From Cymbidium sinense (lineage: Eukaryota; Streptophyta; Magnoliopsida; Asparagales; Orchidaceae): DNA of 64,000 bases. This document shows positions 35,892 through 48,015 of this stretch, one piece after another. Where the stretch lies: positions 79,376,494 through 79,440,493 of the forward strand of contig CM038221.1 of NCBI GenBank assembly GCA_021442155.1, given 5' to 3'. The translations under genes were made by a program, and so were the position numbers. Each line of letters begins with the position of its first letter. Within the stretch, counting starts at the first letter, position 1. The notes under the pieces were generated by a model. The model searched no databases. It saw nothing but the letters and a program-made list of their open reading frames with translations, and was not told where the DNA came from.

Positions 35892-38018
35892 TATTGACCT
35901 TACTTTTAGAGTGAGTTCTCAACCTCCTCTTATTAGACTTAGGACTCATCTAGACACTAAGACTTCCTTAGTCATAAGACACTTTTAGTGATTAGATGAA
36001 CACTTAACCTAAGCCTAGAGACCTAGAAGGGTTAATCATAAGATTAGGCCATGCCTTAGGGACCTAAGAAAATAACCTATAACATAGTCTAAATCCAATC
36101 CATGTACACCTTCTTAAATTCAATTCAAATCCAAATTTCTAAAAAAACCTCAAACTCAATTTCAAATCCAAATATAAATTCTAAATCATTTAATTGAAAT
36201 CCATGATCAAACTCAAATTCAAAACCCTTATGAAGCCCTTTGATTTTATCCTATGCACTTAGACTTAATCAAATTCAAATCAATCCAAATTCATTTGATT
36301 TTCTCAAATATCAATTCAATCCTTCAATCAAACTATCAAATTACAATTCAAATCCAACTTCAAATGATTCAATCCCATGATCAAATCCAAGCATAAAATT
36401 CTCCATAAACCTTTTGACTGAATTCCATGACCAAAACCAAGTCCAAAATCAAGTCAAAACCCAATTCAAGCCCTTTAAGCCAATTCCTTGAACTTGGCCA
36501 AATCCTATTCAAATCAAATAAAAACTAATGGATTTTCTCTTAAATTAATCATTCCTTCAATCATCTATACAAATATAAATGAAATCTACAATCATCAAGC
36601 TAAATTGAACTCAACCCAAAATTAAGCCAATCCAAATTTCATGACATAATTTTTGATCACCTTAGATTGAGAAATTATCCTAAATTGGGTCAAACCAAGT
36701 CAACCCAGTCCATTGACCAAGTCAACCCTTTAACCCATAAGAACTCAAACTAGCCAATTACCACCTAAGCCAAATCCATTGAAACCAATAATTCAAATCA
36801 ACCCAAAATTAACATTGAACATGACTTATCCTTCAATTGAGCCAAACCTAACACAATTGGCCCTCTTAACCCAAGTTGACCTAAATTGACCTAAATGGCC
36901 AACATGGGTTAAATCAAAATCCAACTTAGGCTAAATTGATTGAAACCAATTGAACCAATGCACCATAAATGGTCATTTGAACTTGACCCAACCCTTGGTT
37001 TGACCCAATTTGATCAATTTTTCATCCTAACCCATTTTGACCTAATTTGATCTAAATGGGTCAAATTGACTCAAATTGAACCAAATGAACTCCAAATGAC
37101 ATGAAATTTGGTCCAACTCACTTTTGACTCATTTTAAATCTACCCAAATCAAATCCAATGCCAAATGACCACTTTTCTCTTAGTTCAAGGGCACCCCATG
37201 ATAAAAGACACTCACATAATTATTCATTTCTCTTCCTTGACCACTTAGCACTCATCCATTGGTCCACCTAGGCTCCAAAGACAATGACCAACCTGACCCA
37301 AGAGGTGGTGGGGTCAGCCATGACTCATGGGGAGGTGAATTCACCTCACCTCCCCTATTGGAACACTTGGCAAGCAAGGACTCCCACTCCCCTTGCCTTG
37401 GCTAAATTCTCACACCTTCCTCCACTCAAGTGAAGCCACGGAAGATGATTTTCTGCCATTCCCAACCACCCCAAGCCATAAGACATCTACTAGGGGCCAA
37501 AAATCACAACAAAAAAAGGGATTTTCAAAAAACCAAAGATAAGAAAATAGAAGTCTGAAAATTTCTCCTCCTACCCACATTTCACTCTCCTAGAGCTCCC
37601 AAATCAACCAGCAACCATTTCCACTTCATTTTGGAGTGAAAACCCTTCAAAATCAAGTATATTTTGGTGAGGAAGTGGCAGCCATTGGTGGATACATTAT
37701 TCCAAAGGGAGCAAAAGTCTAGATCCATTCCAAAGCTTCTTTTTACATTAAAGAGTGTACTATGATTATCACCATCGCCGAAAATCATCCTTGGTGAGAT
37801 AATCTTCAAGAGCCATAGTCAGTCTTAGGAGCTTTTGTTTGTGATGATTCTAGCATAATTTAAGAATTTTCTTAGAAAACCCTTGTATTTTTCATTATAT
37901 TTAGTCCTAATATAAAAATAGAAGCTTTTTTGATGTGAATTGATGTGAAAAATGAGTCCAATTAGATAAGATTTTGTTCAGCTTTCACAAAAATCTCAAA
38001 AATCCTGTCGATTTGCAG
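35892..38018 (-). mobile_element. LTR fragment (terminal ~2.1 kb), minus strand
   Basis: Starts TATTGACCTTACTTTTAGAG, the diverged TGTTGACC terminus, and follows the long LTR through the TTGACC-rich region and the 'tcaaaaatc' segment near 38,005, where it stops and telomere-like DNA resumes. It is closer to 50,456-52,535 than to the other LTRs: both share 'aaccttctcc'-type GC-poor flanks, the 'ttcattttggagtgaaaacc' segment (37,625 and 52,140) and 'gcttttgtttgtgatgattc' (37,830 and 52,347). Confidence 0.8.
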
Positions 38019-38035
38019 TATTCCTATCAATTTTA

Positions 38036-38447
38036 TTTAAACCTAAACCTCAACCTAAACTAAATAAAATAAAATAAACTAAAAATAAACCTAAACCTAA
38101 ATTAAAAAATAAAACCTAAAAATAAACCTAAAATAAAAACCTAAAACCTCAACCTAAAAAAATATAATGAAAACCTAAACCTAAACCTGAAAATAAAAAT
38201 AAAAACCTAAACCTAATAAATAAAATAAAAATAAAAACCTAAACCTAATAAATATAAAAAAAATTAAACTAAACTAAAAAATAAACCTAAACCTAAAAAA
38301 TAAATTGAAATAAAAAAACCTAAACTAAAATAAATAAACCTAAAATAAATAAACTAAACTGAATAAAAATAAAAAAACCTAAATATTAATAAAAAATAAA
38401 CTAAACTAAAATAAACAATAAATAAATTAAATAAATCTAAACCTACC
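38036..38447 (+). repeat. CCTAAA/AAATAAA degenerate array
   Basis: AAACCTAAACCTCAACCTAAACTAAATAAAAT-type sequence on the CCTAAA strand, ending at the marker AGTTTACTTAATT (38,448). No frame is seen. Confidence 0.85.
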
Positions 38448-39432
38448 AGTTTACTTAATTAAAAAAAAAAAAAAAAAAAAAACCAACTCTAAACCCTAAA
38501 AACCCTAAACCCTAAATCCTATAAACACTAAACCCTAAATAATAATAACTAATAAATTAATAATTAATAATAATAAATAATAACTAATAACTAATAACTA
38601 ATAAAAACTAACTAACTAATAACTAATAAATTAATAAAACTAATAATAACTAATAATAACCTAAAATAATAAAAAAAATTAAAACTAAAAACTAATAAAC
38701 TAAACTAATAACTAATAACTAATAACTAAAACTAAAATAATAATAAAACTAATAATAACATAACTAATAACTAATAATAATAACTAACTAATAAATAATA
38801 ACAATAAACTAAAAATAAAAACTAAAATAATAAAACTAATAAACTAACAACTAAGCTAATAATAAATAATAAATAACTAATAATAACTAATAAATAACTA
38901 ACTAATAAAACTAGCTAATAAATTAATAAATTAAAACTAAAATTTAGCTAATAACTAAAAATAATAAAACTAATAACTAATAATAACTAATAATAACTAT
39001 TAACCTAAATAAAATAAACTAAAAAACTAAATAACTAATAACTAATAATTATTAATAACTAACTAATAAATAATAACTAATAATAATAATAAAATAATAA
39101 AACTAATAACTAAACATAACAAATAATAACTAAAACTAACTAAACTAATAACTAATAATAATAATAATAACTAATAACTAACAACTAATGAAACTAAAAT
39201 AATAACTAATAACTAATAACTAATAAATTAATAAAACTAACTAAACATAACTAATAAAACTAACTAAAATAACTAAATAAACTAATAACTAAATAACTAA
39301 AATAACTAAATAAACTAATAAAAACTAAATAATAAATAATAACTAATAAATAATAAAAAATAACTAACTAAACTAATAAGTAATAAAAAAACTAAAAAAC
39401 TAATAAAACTAAAACTAATAACTAAATAAGCT
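38448..39432 (+). repeat. marker, short CCCTAAA run and (ACTAATA)n array
   Basis: The marker at 38,448 is followed by a 20-base A tract, CTAAACCCTAAAAACCCTAAA (38,488), then nearly 900 bp of ACTAATAACTAATAA-type repeats, the complement of the TTAGTTA repeats at 42,311-48,015. It ends where the marker reappears inverted (AAGTAAACT, 39,433). The same order marker-CCCTAAA-ACTAATA occurs at 59,445-59,920. Confidence 0.85.
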
Positions 39433-42310
39433 AAGTAAACTGCTAGGTTTAGGTTTATTTAGTTTATTTATTATTTATTTTAGTTTATTTTATTTTTTAT
39501 TTTTATTATTATTAAGTCTAGTTTATTTATTTTAGGTTTACTTATTTTAATTTAGGTTTTTTATTTTAGTTTATTTTTAGGTTTAGGTTTATTTTTTTAG
39601 TTTAGTTTCATTTTTATTTTATTTTTTAGGTTTAGGTTTTATTTCTTATTTTTAGGTTTAGGTTTAAGTTTTTTATTTTATTTTTTTTAGGTTTAGGTTT
39701 TAGGTTTATCTTTAGTTTATTTTAATTTATTTAGTTTAGGTTTAGGTTTAGGTTTAGGTTTTATTTATTTTAGTTTAGTTTATTTTCATTTAGGTTTAGG
39801 TTTATTTTATTTTTATTTTAAGTTTAGGTTTTTTAGTTTAGGGTTTATTTTTTACTTTTTATTTATTTTTAGGTTTTTTTTAGGTTTAGGTTTTTATTTA
39901 GTTTTAATTTTATGTTATTTTAGGTTTATTTTATTTTTATTTTAGGTTTAGATTTTATTTTATATAGGGTTTTTATTTTACTTTTTAGTTTAGTTTAGGT
40001 TTTCAAAATTTTATTTTCTTTTAGTTTTTATTTTTATTTTATTTTTATTTTAGGTTTAGGTTTAGGTTTAGGTTTTTATTTTATCTTATTTTTTATTTTA
40101 TTTAGGTTAGGTTTATTTATTTTATTTTTAAGTTTTATTTAGATTAGGTTTAGGTTTTTCAATTTTTAGGGTTTATGGTTATTTAGTTTAGGTTTAGGTT
40201 TATTTTATTTCATTATTTTTTTATTTGACATTTAGTTTTTTTTTTAGTTTAGGGTTTAGGTTTTATTATTTATTTATTTTTAAGTTTTATTTTTAGGTTT
40301 ATTTTTTTAGGTTTATATTTTTATTTAGTTTTTGTTTTATTTTATTTTAGAATTATTTTATTTTTATTTTACGTTTAGTTTTTATTTTATTTAGGTTTTT
40401 AATTTTTAGGTCTATTTTATTTTTTAGTTTAGTTTAAGTTTTTATTTATTTTATTTTAGTTTAGTTTTTATTTTTTATTTTATTTTATTTCTAGGTTTCG
40501 GTTTATGCTTTAGTTTAGGTTTTTATTTTACCTTATTTTTTTATTATATTTAGTTTTAGATTTATTTATTTATTTATTTTATTTTTAGGTTTTATTTAGT
40601 CTAGGTTTAGGTTTTTAGTTTTTTAGGGTTTAAGGTTTAGGGTTATTTTAGTTTAGGTTTAGGTTTATTTATTTTATTTTTATTTTAGGTTTAGATTTTT
40701 TTTAGTTTAGGGTTTAGATTTTATTTTTTGATTATTTTTAAGATGAATTTTTAGGTTTATTTTCTAGGTTTAGGTTTTTATTTAGTTTTTATTTTATGTT
40801 TAGTTTTATTTCATTTAAGTTTTCTATTTTTTAGGTTTATTTTATTTTGTAGTTTAGTTTAGGGTTTTATTTATTTTATTTCACTTTAATTTTTAATTTT
40901 TAATTTATTTTATTTATAGGTTTAGGTTTAGGTTTTTATTTTATTTTTTTTAGGTTTAGTTTTTTATTTATTTTATTTTTAGATTTTATTTAGTTTAAGT
41001 TTAGGTTCTTATTTTTTTAGGGTTTAAGGATTAGGGTTTAGGGTTTAGGGTTAGTTTAGGTTTTAGTGTTTAGGGTTATAGGTTTTAGGGTTTAGGGATT
41101 AGGGTTTAGGGTTTAGGGTTTTAAGGTTTAAGGTTTAGGCTTTTAGGGTTTAGGGTTCTCAGTTTAGGATTTAGGGTTTAGGGTTTAGGGTGAGTTTTTG
41201 GGTTCAGGGTTTAGGGTTAGGGTTTTTTACACTTATTATTTTTTTTTAAATTAACTAAATCGGTAGGTTTAGGATTATTTAGTTTAACTTTTAGTTTAGT
41301 TTTTAGTTTTTATTTTTTATATTTCTAAGTTTAGGTTTAGGTTTATGTTTCAGTTTAGGTTTTTATTTTATTTTATTTTTTTATTTTATTTAGTTTTACA
41401 TTTTCTAATTTTTTTAAGTTTTATTTAGTTTAGGTTTAGGTTTTTATGTTTTTAGGGTTTAGGGTTTAGGGTTTAGAAAAGGGTTTAGGGTTAGTTTAGC
41501 ATTTAAGGTTTTAAGTTTGGGGTTTAGGGTTGTAGGTTTTAGGTTTTAGGGTTTAAGGTTTAGGCTTTTAGGGTTTAGGGTTTAGGGTTTTAGGGTTTTT
41601 TTTATTTTATTTTATTTTATTTATTTTTTTTTGTTTTTTTTATTTTTTTTAGGGTTTTAGGGTTTAGGGTTTAAGGTTTAGGGTTTTAGGGTTTAGGGTA
41701 GCATTTAGGGTTGTAGGTCTAGGGTTAGTTTTAGGGTTTAAGATTTAGGATTTAAGGGTTTTAAGGTTTAAGGTTTAGAGTTTAGGGTTAGGGTTTTAAT
41801 TTTTAAATTTTTTAAATTAAGTAAACTGGTAGGTTTAGGTTTATTTAGTTTATTATTTATTTATTTTAGTTTATTTTATTTTTAATTTTATTTAGGTTTA
41901 TTTTTATTTTTATTTAGTTTAGTTTATTTATTTTAGTTTTATTTATTTTAGTTTAGATTTTTTTTATTTTAGTTTATTTTTTAGGTTTAGGTTTAGGTTT
42001 ATTTTTTAGTTTAGTTTATTTTTTACTTTTTAGGTTTAGGATTTATATTTTATTTTTAGGTTTAGGTTTAGGTTTTTATTTTATTTTTATAAATTTAGGT
42101 TTTAGGTTTTTATTATAGGTTTAGGTTTAGGTTTTTATTTTATTTTTATAGGTTTAGGTTTTAGGTTTTTATTATAGGTTTATTTTTAGGTTTTATTTTT
42201 TAGTTTAGGTTTAGGATTTTTTTTAAGGTTTAAGTTTTATTTTTTATTCTTTTTTAGGGTTTTTTTATGTTTAGGTTTTTATTTAGTTTTTATTTTCATT
42301 TTATTTTAGG
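39433..42310 (-). repeat. TTTAGG/TTTATTT degenerate array with TTTAGGG cores
   Basis: The strand has switched: TTTAGGTTTATTTAGTTTATT sequence with TTTAGGG runs at about 41,020-41,220, 41,450-41,600 and 41,655-41,800. Inverted markers lie at 39,433 and 41,814 (exact AAATTAAGTAAACT), with a degenerate one at 41,248. At the last two, a TTTAGGG run ends just before the marker, the mirror of the order at 35,230. Confidence 0.88.
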
Positions 42311-43595
42311 TTTATTTTATTTATTAGTTTATTAGTTTAGTTATTAGGTTTTATTAGTTATTTAGTTTAGTTATTTTTATTAGTTATTATTTATTAGTTA
42401 TTAGTTTATTTTATTAGTTTATTATTATTTAGTTTATTATGTTTATTATTATTTGTTAATTTAGTTATTAGTTATTAGTTATTAATTATAGTTAATTATT
42501 TATTTATTTATTAATTATTATTAGTTAGTTATTATTATTTGTTAATTATTAGTTTATTAGTTTATTATTAGTTATTAGTAGTTATTAGTTTGATTAGTTA
42601 ATTATTAGTTTAGTTTATTAGTTAGTTATTAGTTTAGTTAGTTATTATTATTAATTATTAGTTAGATAGTTGTTATTACTAGTTAGTTATTATTTTTTAT
42701 TAGCTTATTAGTTAGTTTTATTTGTTATTAGTTAGTCAGTTTCTTATTAATTAGTTATTAGTTTATTAGTTTAGGTTATTAGTTTTTTATTAGTTAGTTT
42801 AGTTATTAGTTAGTTATTTATTAATTATTTTATTATTAATTATTAGTTATTAGTTTAGTTTATTATTATTATTATTAGTTTTATTATTATTATTAGTTTA
42901 TTAGTTTTAGGTTTAGGTTTATTAGTTTTTTAGTTATTAGTTTTATTATTTTTTATTATTAGTTATTAGTTTATTAGTTTTTAGTTTTATTAGTTAGTTA
43001 TTATTATTATTTATTATTAGTTTAGTTATTTTATTAGTTAGTTAGTTATTATTATTAGTTTTTTAGTTTAGTTATTAGTTTATTTAATTTTTATTAGTTT
43101 TATTATTAGTTTATTAGTTTAGTTATTATTAATTAGTTTTAGTTTATTAGTTATTAGGTTTAGTTAGTTTTATTAGTTAGTTTATTTATTAGTTTATTAG
43201 TTTATTATTTTAGTTTTTAGTTAGTATTTAGTTATTATTATTAGTTATTAAGTTAGTTATTATTAGTTTAGTTATTTATTAATTTATTATTATTAGTTAT
43301 TAGTTATTATTAGTTAGTTAGTTTTTAGTTATTAGTTAATTAGTTTTTATTAGTTTTTTAGTTAGTTATTAGTTAGTTATTTATTAGTTAGTTAGTTTTA
43401 TTAGTTAATTTTATTAGTTTATTATTATTAGTTTATTAGTTTATTAGGTTTTATTAGTTTTATTTTAGTTGTGGGTTTTAGTTTATTGGTTGAGGTTTAG
43501 TTTTGGTTTTATTGGTTTTATTATTGGTTATTTAGTTGGTTATTAGTTTTATTGGTTTATTGGTTATTATTGGTTATTATTAATTTATTAGTTAA

Positions 43596-43626
<31 letters not shown>

Positions 43627-46600
43627 GTTTTTAGTTAGTTATTATTTTTTAGTTATTAGTTTATTAGTTTAGTTATTATTCATTATTGGTTAGTTAGTTT
43701 AGTTAGTTATTAGTTTTTTTATTATTAATTAGTTTAGTCATTATTAGTTAGTTGTTAGTTTATTAGATTATTAGTTTAATTTTTTAGGTTTATTATTTTT
43801 TATTTCTAGTTTAGTTAGTTATTAATTTTTATTAGTTAGTTTATTAGTTATTAGTTAGTTTATTAGTTTATTAGTTTTATTAGTTTTAGTTATTAGTTTA
43901 GTTTTATTAGTTTTATTAGTTTATATAGTTATTAGTTTATTAGTTTTTTTTAGTTAGTTGGTTTATTAATTTATTAGTTTAGTTTATTATTAGTTATTAG
44001 TTTTAGTTTTACTTTAGTTAGTTAGTTTTTTTAGTTTAGTTAGTTATTAGTTAGTTAGTTTTAGTTTTAGTTTTTAGTTATTAGTTAGTTAGTTAGTTTT
44101 TTAGTTTATTAGTTAGGTTATTTTATTAGTTAATTTTATTAGTTTTAGTTAGTTTTATTAGGTTATTAGGCTTAATTATTAGTTTATTAGTTTTTAGTTA
44201 TTAGTTTATTAGTTTTTATTAGTTAGTTATTAGTTAGTTAGTTTAGCTTTTAGCTTTAGTTTAGTTATTTATTAGTTATTAGTTATTATTTAGTTTATTA
44301 GTTATTAGTTAGTTTAGTTTTAGTTATTATTATTATAATTAGTTTCAGTTATTAGTTTATTTAGTTAGTTAGTAGTTTAGTTATTAGTTTTAATTATTTA
44401 TTATTAGGTTATTATTAGTTTTATTATTAGTTTAGTTAGTTTAGTTAGTTTATTATTAATAATTATTTTATTAGTTTTATTAGTTTTATTTTTTAGTTAT
44501 TAGTTATTATTATTAGTTAGTTTTTAATTTTATTTCTAGTTATTAGTTACTATTATTAGTTATTAGTTATTAATTTTTATTAGTTTATTATTAGTTAGTT
44601 TTATTAGTTATTTAGTTTAGTTATTTTAGTTAGTTTTTAGTTTTTAGTTTAGTTTAGTTAGTTTTTTAGTTTTTAGTTTAGTTTAGTTAGTTATTTGGTT
44701 ATTAGTTTTAGTTTTAGTTATTTTATTTTTTTAGTTATTAGTTAGTTATGAGTTATTTTACAATGGAGATGAAGGATTCATGTAGCCGACCCCACTTAGT
44801 GGGATAAAGGCTTGTTGTTGTTAGTTAGTTAGTTAGTTAGTTAGTTATTAGTTATTAGTTATTAGTTAGTTATTAGTTAGTTTTATTTGATTAATATTTA
44901 TTAGTTTTATTAGTTAATTTTTTAGTTATTATTAGTTTATTAGTTAGTTAGTTCTTATTAGCTTTATTAGTTTAGTTTAGTTATTAGTTTATTAGTTTTA
45001 TTAGTTAGTTTTATTAGTTTTTAGTTTATTATTACTATTCATTATTAGTTTTTAGTTTATTTGATATTATTAGTTAGGTTATTAGTTTTTTTATTAGTTT
45101 TTATTATTAGTTAGTTATTATTATTAGTTAGGTTATTTTATTAGTTATTAGTTATAGTTTAGTTATAGTTATTAGTTTTAAGTTTTTATTATTAATAGGT
45201 TATTTAGTTATTTATTAGTTTTATTATTTAGTTTATTATTTTAGTATATTAGTTATTAGTTTAGTTATTAGTTATAGTTTATTAGTTTAGTTTATTAGTT
45301 TTTAGTTATTAGTTTTTGTTATTAGGTTTTAGTTGTTAGTTTTATTAGTTTTATTATATTATTATTAGTTAGCTTTATTTTATTTAGTTTAGTTATTAGT
45401 TTTATTAGTTTATTATTATTATTATTATTTATTAGTTATTAGTTATTAGTTTAGTTATTATTATTAGTTTAGTTATTTAGTTATTATTTTAGTTTTAGTT
45501 GGTTTTAGTTATTAATTTTTTAGGTTTTATTAGTTTAGTTTTTAGTTATTAGTTAATTAGTTTAGTTATTTTTTTATTTTAGTTATTAGTTTAGTTATTA
45601 GTTATTATTAGTTAGTTAGTTATTATTAGTTTTAGTTTATTAGTTATTAGTTTTTTTAGTTATTAGTTTATCTATTAGTTAGGTTATTAGTTAGTTATTA
45701 TTAGTTTTATTTAGTTATTAGTTTTATAAGTTATTTATTAGTTAGTTAGTTATTAGTTATATTATTAGTTATTAGTATATTATTAGTTATTATTTAGTTA
45801 CTATTATTTATTAGTTTATTATTAGTTATTAGTTATTAGTTTAGTTAGTTTTTAATTATTATTATTTATTAGTTTAGTTATTTAGTTAGTTTTATTTGTT
45901 TAGTTATTTAGTTTATTAGTTATTTAGTTAGTTTTATTATTAAGTTTATTTTTTAGTTATTAGTTTTTTATTAGTTATTTGTTTTATTAGTTTAGTTATT
46001 TATTATTAGTTTAGTTAGTTATTTATTAGTTATTAGTTAGTTAGTTATTTAGTTTACTTATTAGTTTAGTTAGTTTATTAGTTAGTTTATTAGTTTTAGT
46101 TATTAGTTATTATTTATTAGTTAGTTTTTATTAGTTTTATTATTTATTTATTTATCTATTAGCTTATTATCATTAGGTTTATTAGTTATTAGTTAGTTAG
46201 TTATTATTAGTTAGTTAGTTATTATTAGTTAGTTATTAGTTATTAGTTATTAGTTTTTATTAGTTAGTTATTAGTTAGTTATTAGTTTAGTTATTATTTA
46301 GGCTTAGTTAGTATTTGTTATTAGTTACTTTTTAGTTTTTATTAGTTATTAGTTAGTTTTATTAGTTATTATTATTATTATTAGTTATTAGTTTATTTAC
46401 TTTTATTATTTATTAGTTAGTTAGTTATTTTATTTAGTTTTATTTATTATTTGTTATTAGTTTTTATTATTAGTTTTTTTAGTTTAGTTTATTAGGTAGT
46501 TATTAGTTATTAGTTTAGTTATTTATTTAGTTATTATTAGTTAGTTAGTTTTAGTTTAGTTAGTTATTTATTATTAGTTTTCAATTTTTCTTATTATTAG

Positions 46601-48015
46601 TTAGTTAGTTTAGTTATTAGTTTATTAGTTATTATTAGTTAGTTATTTAGTTTTTATTAGTTAGTTATTAGTTATTAGTTAGTTAGTTTTTAGTTTATTA
46701 GTTATTTAGTTTAGTTTTTAGTTTAGTTTAGTTATTAGTTATTTAGTTTTTATTATTAGGTTTTTAGTTTTTAGTTTGTTTTAATTATTAGTTTATTAGT
46801 TAGTTTTTAGTTTAGTTAATTTATTTAGTTAGTTTTATTTTATTAGTTATTATTATTATTATTAGTTTATTAGTTTTTAAAAGTTTATAATAATTATTAT
46901 TAGTTATTATTATAGTTATTAGTTTATTAGGTTTATTAGTTTAGTTTATTAGTTAGTTATCAGTTAATTTTATTAATTTATTAGTTAGTTAGTTATTATT
47001 ATTTATTTATTTAGTTTTATTAGTTAGTTATTAGTTTTAGTTATTAGTTATTAGTTTTTAGTTTATTAATTTAGTTATTAGTTAGTTTTATTAGTTATTA
47101 TTATTAGTTTTAGTTAGTTATTTATTATTAGTTATTAGTTTAGTTTTATTAGTTATTATTATTATTAGTTTTGTTATTAGTTTATTATTTTATTTAATTA
47201 TTTATTTAGTTATTGTTAGTTAGTTTAGTTATTATTTTAGTTAGTTATTAGTTATTAGTTTAGTTTAGTTTTTTGGTTATTATTATTATTAGTTAGTTAT
47301 TATTAGTTTTATTAGTTTTATTAGTTATTAGTTTTTTAGGTTTTATTAGTTTTTTAGTTTAGTTAGTTTTTTAGTTTTTATTAGTTATTATTAGTTATTA
47401 GTTTTTATTTTAGTTTTAGTTAGTTATTATTTTAGTTTATTATTAGTTTTAGTTTTATTATTTGTTATTAGTTATTATTAATAGTTATTAGTTTAGTTAT
47501 TATTAGTTTATTAGTTTTGTTATTAGTTTTATTTTATTATTAGTTTATTAGTTTAATTATTTAGTTAAGTTAGTTTAGTTATTTTATTAATTTATTAGTT
47601 ATTATTAGTTATTTAGTTTAGGTTATTTACTATTATTTGTTATTAGTTTATTAATTATTAGTTTAGTTTTATTTAGTTTAGTTTTATTTAGATTATTTGT
47701 TTGGTTATTTATAATTATTAGTTATTAATTTTAGTTAGTTATTTTAATATTATTTTGTTATTTAGTTTAATATTTATTAGTTTATTAGTTTTATTAGTTT
47801 AGTTAGTTAGTTATTATTTAGTTATTAGTTATTAGTTTATTAGTTTATTAGTTTTGCTTATTTAGTTTTTAGTTTATTTATTATTTTATTAGTTAGTTAT
47901 TATGAGTTTAGTTTTATTAGGTTATTTTAGTTAGTTTATTATTATTAGTTATTATGTAGTTTTTAGTTATTAGTTTATTAGTTTAGTTATTAGTTATTGG
48001 TTTTTTATTGGTTTA
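42311..48015 (-). repeat. 5.7 kb (TTAGTTA/TTATTAG)n simple-sequence array
   Basis: Almost only T, A and G in TTAG, TTAGTTA and TTATTAG words, with no cytosine for long stretches. A local variant block at about 43,470-43,580 replaces TTAG with TTGG. One unrelated 60-bp insert lies at 44,756-44,818. No coding capacity. Length and irregularity make assembly or read-error effects possible. Confidence 0.92.
44756..44818 (+). mobile_element. 3' tail of a plant RTE LINE or its SINE partner, (TTG)n ended
   Basis: GATGAAGGATTCATGTAGCC followed by GACCCCACTTAGTGGGATAA, AGGCTTG and TTGTTGTTAG. This is the widespread 3' end of plant RTE-type LINEs and Au-like SINEs, which finish in (TTG)n. Only the tail is present; the (TTG)n runs straight into (TTAG)n. 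It is the only complex sequence in 5.7 kb. The choice between LINE and SINE is open. Confidence 0.7.

Noticed and set aside
37582..37809. Conserved small ORF on the minus strand, with a partner at 52,098-52,304
   Set aside because: The two share FHSKMKW and a similar end, but they lie at the same place in two related LTR copies, differ by frameshifts, and are not open in the other LTRs. The similarity is from DNA homology, not coding.
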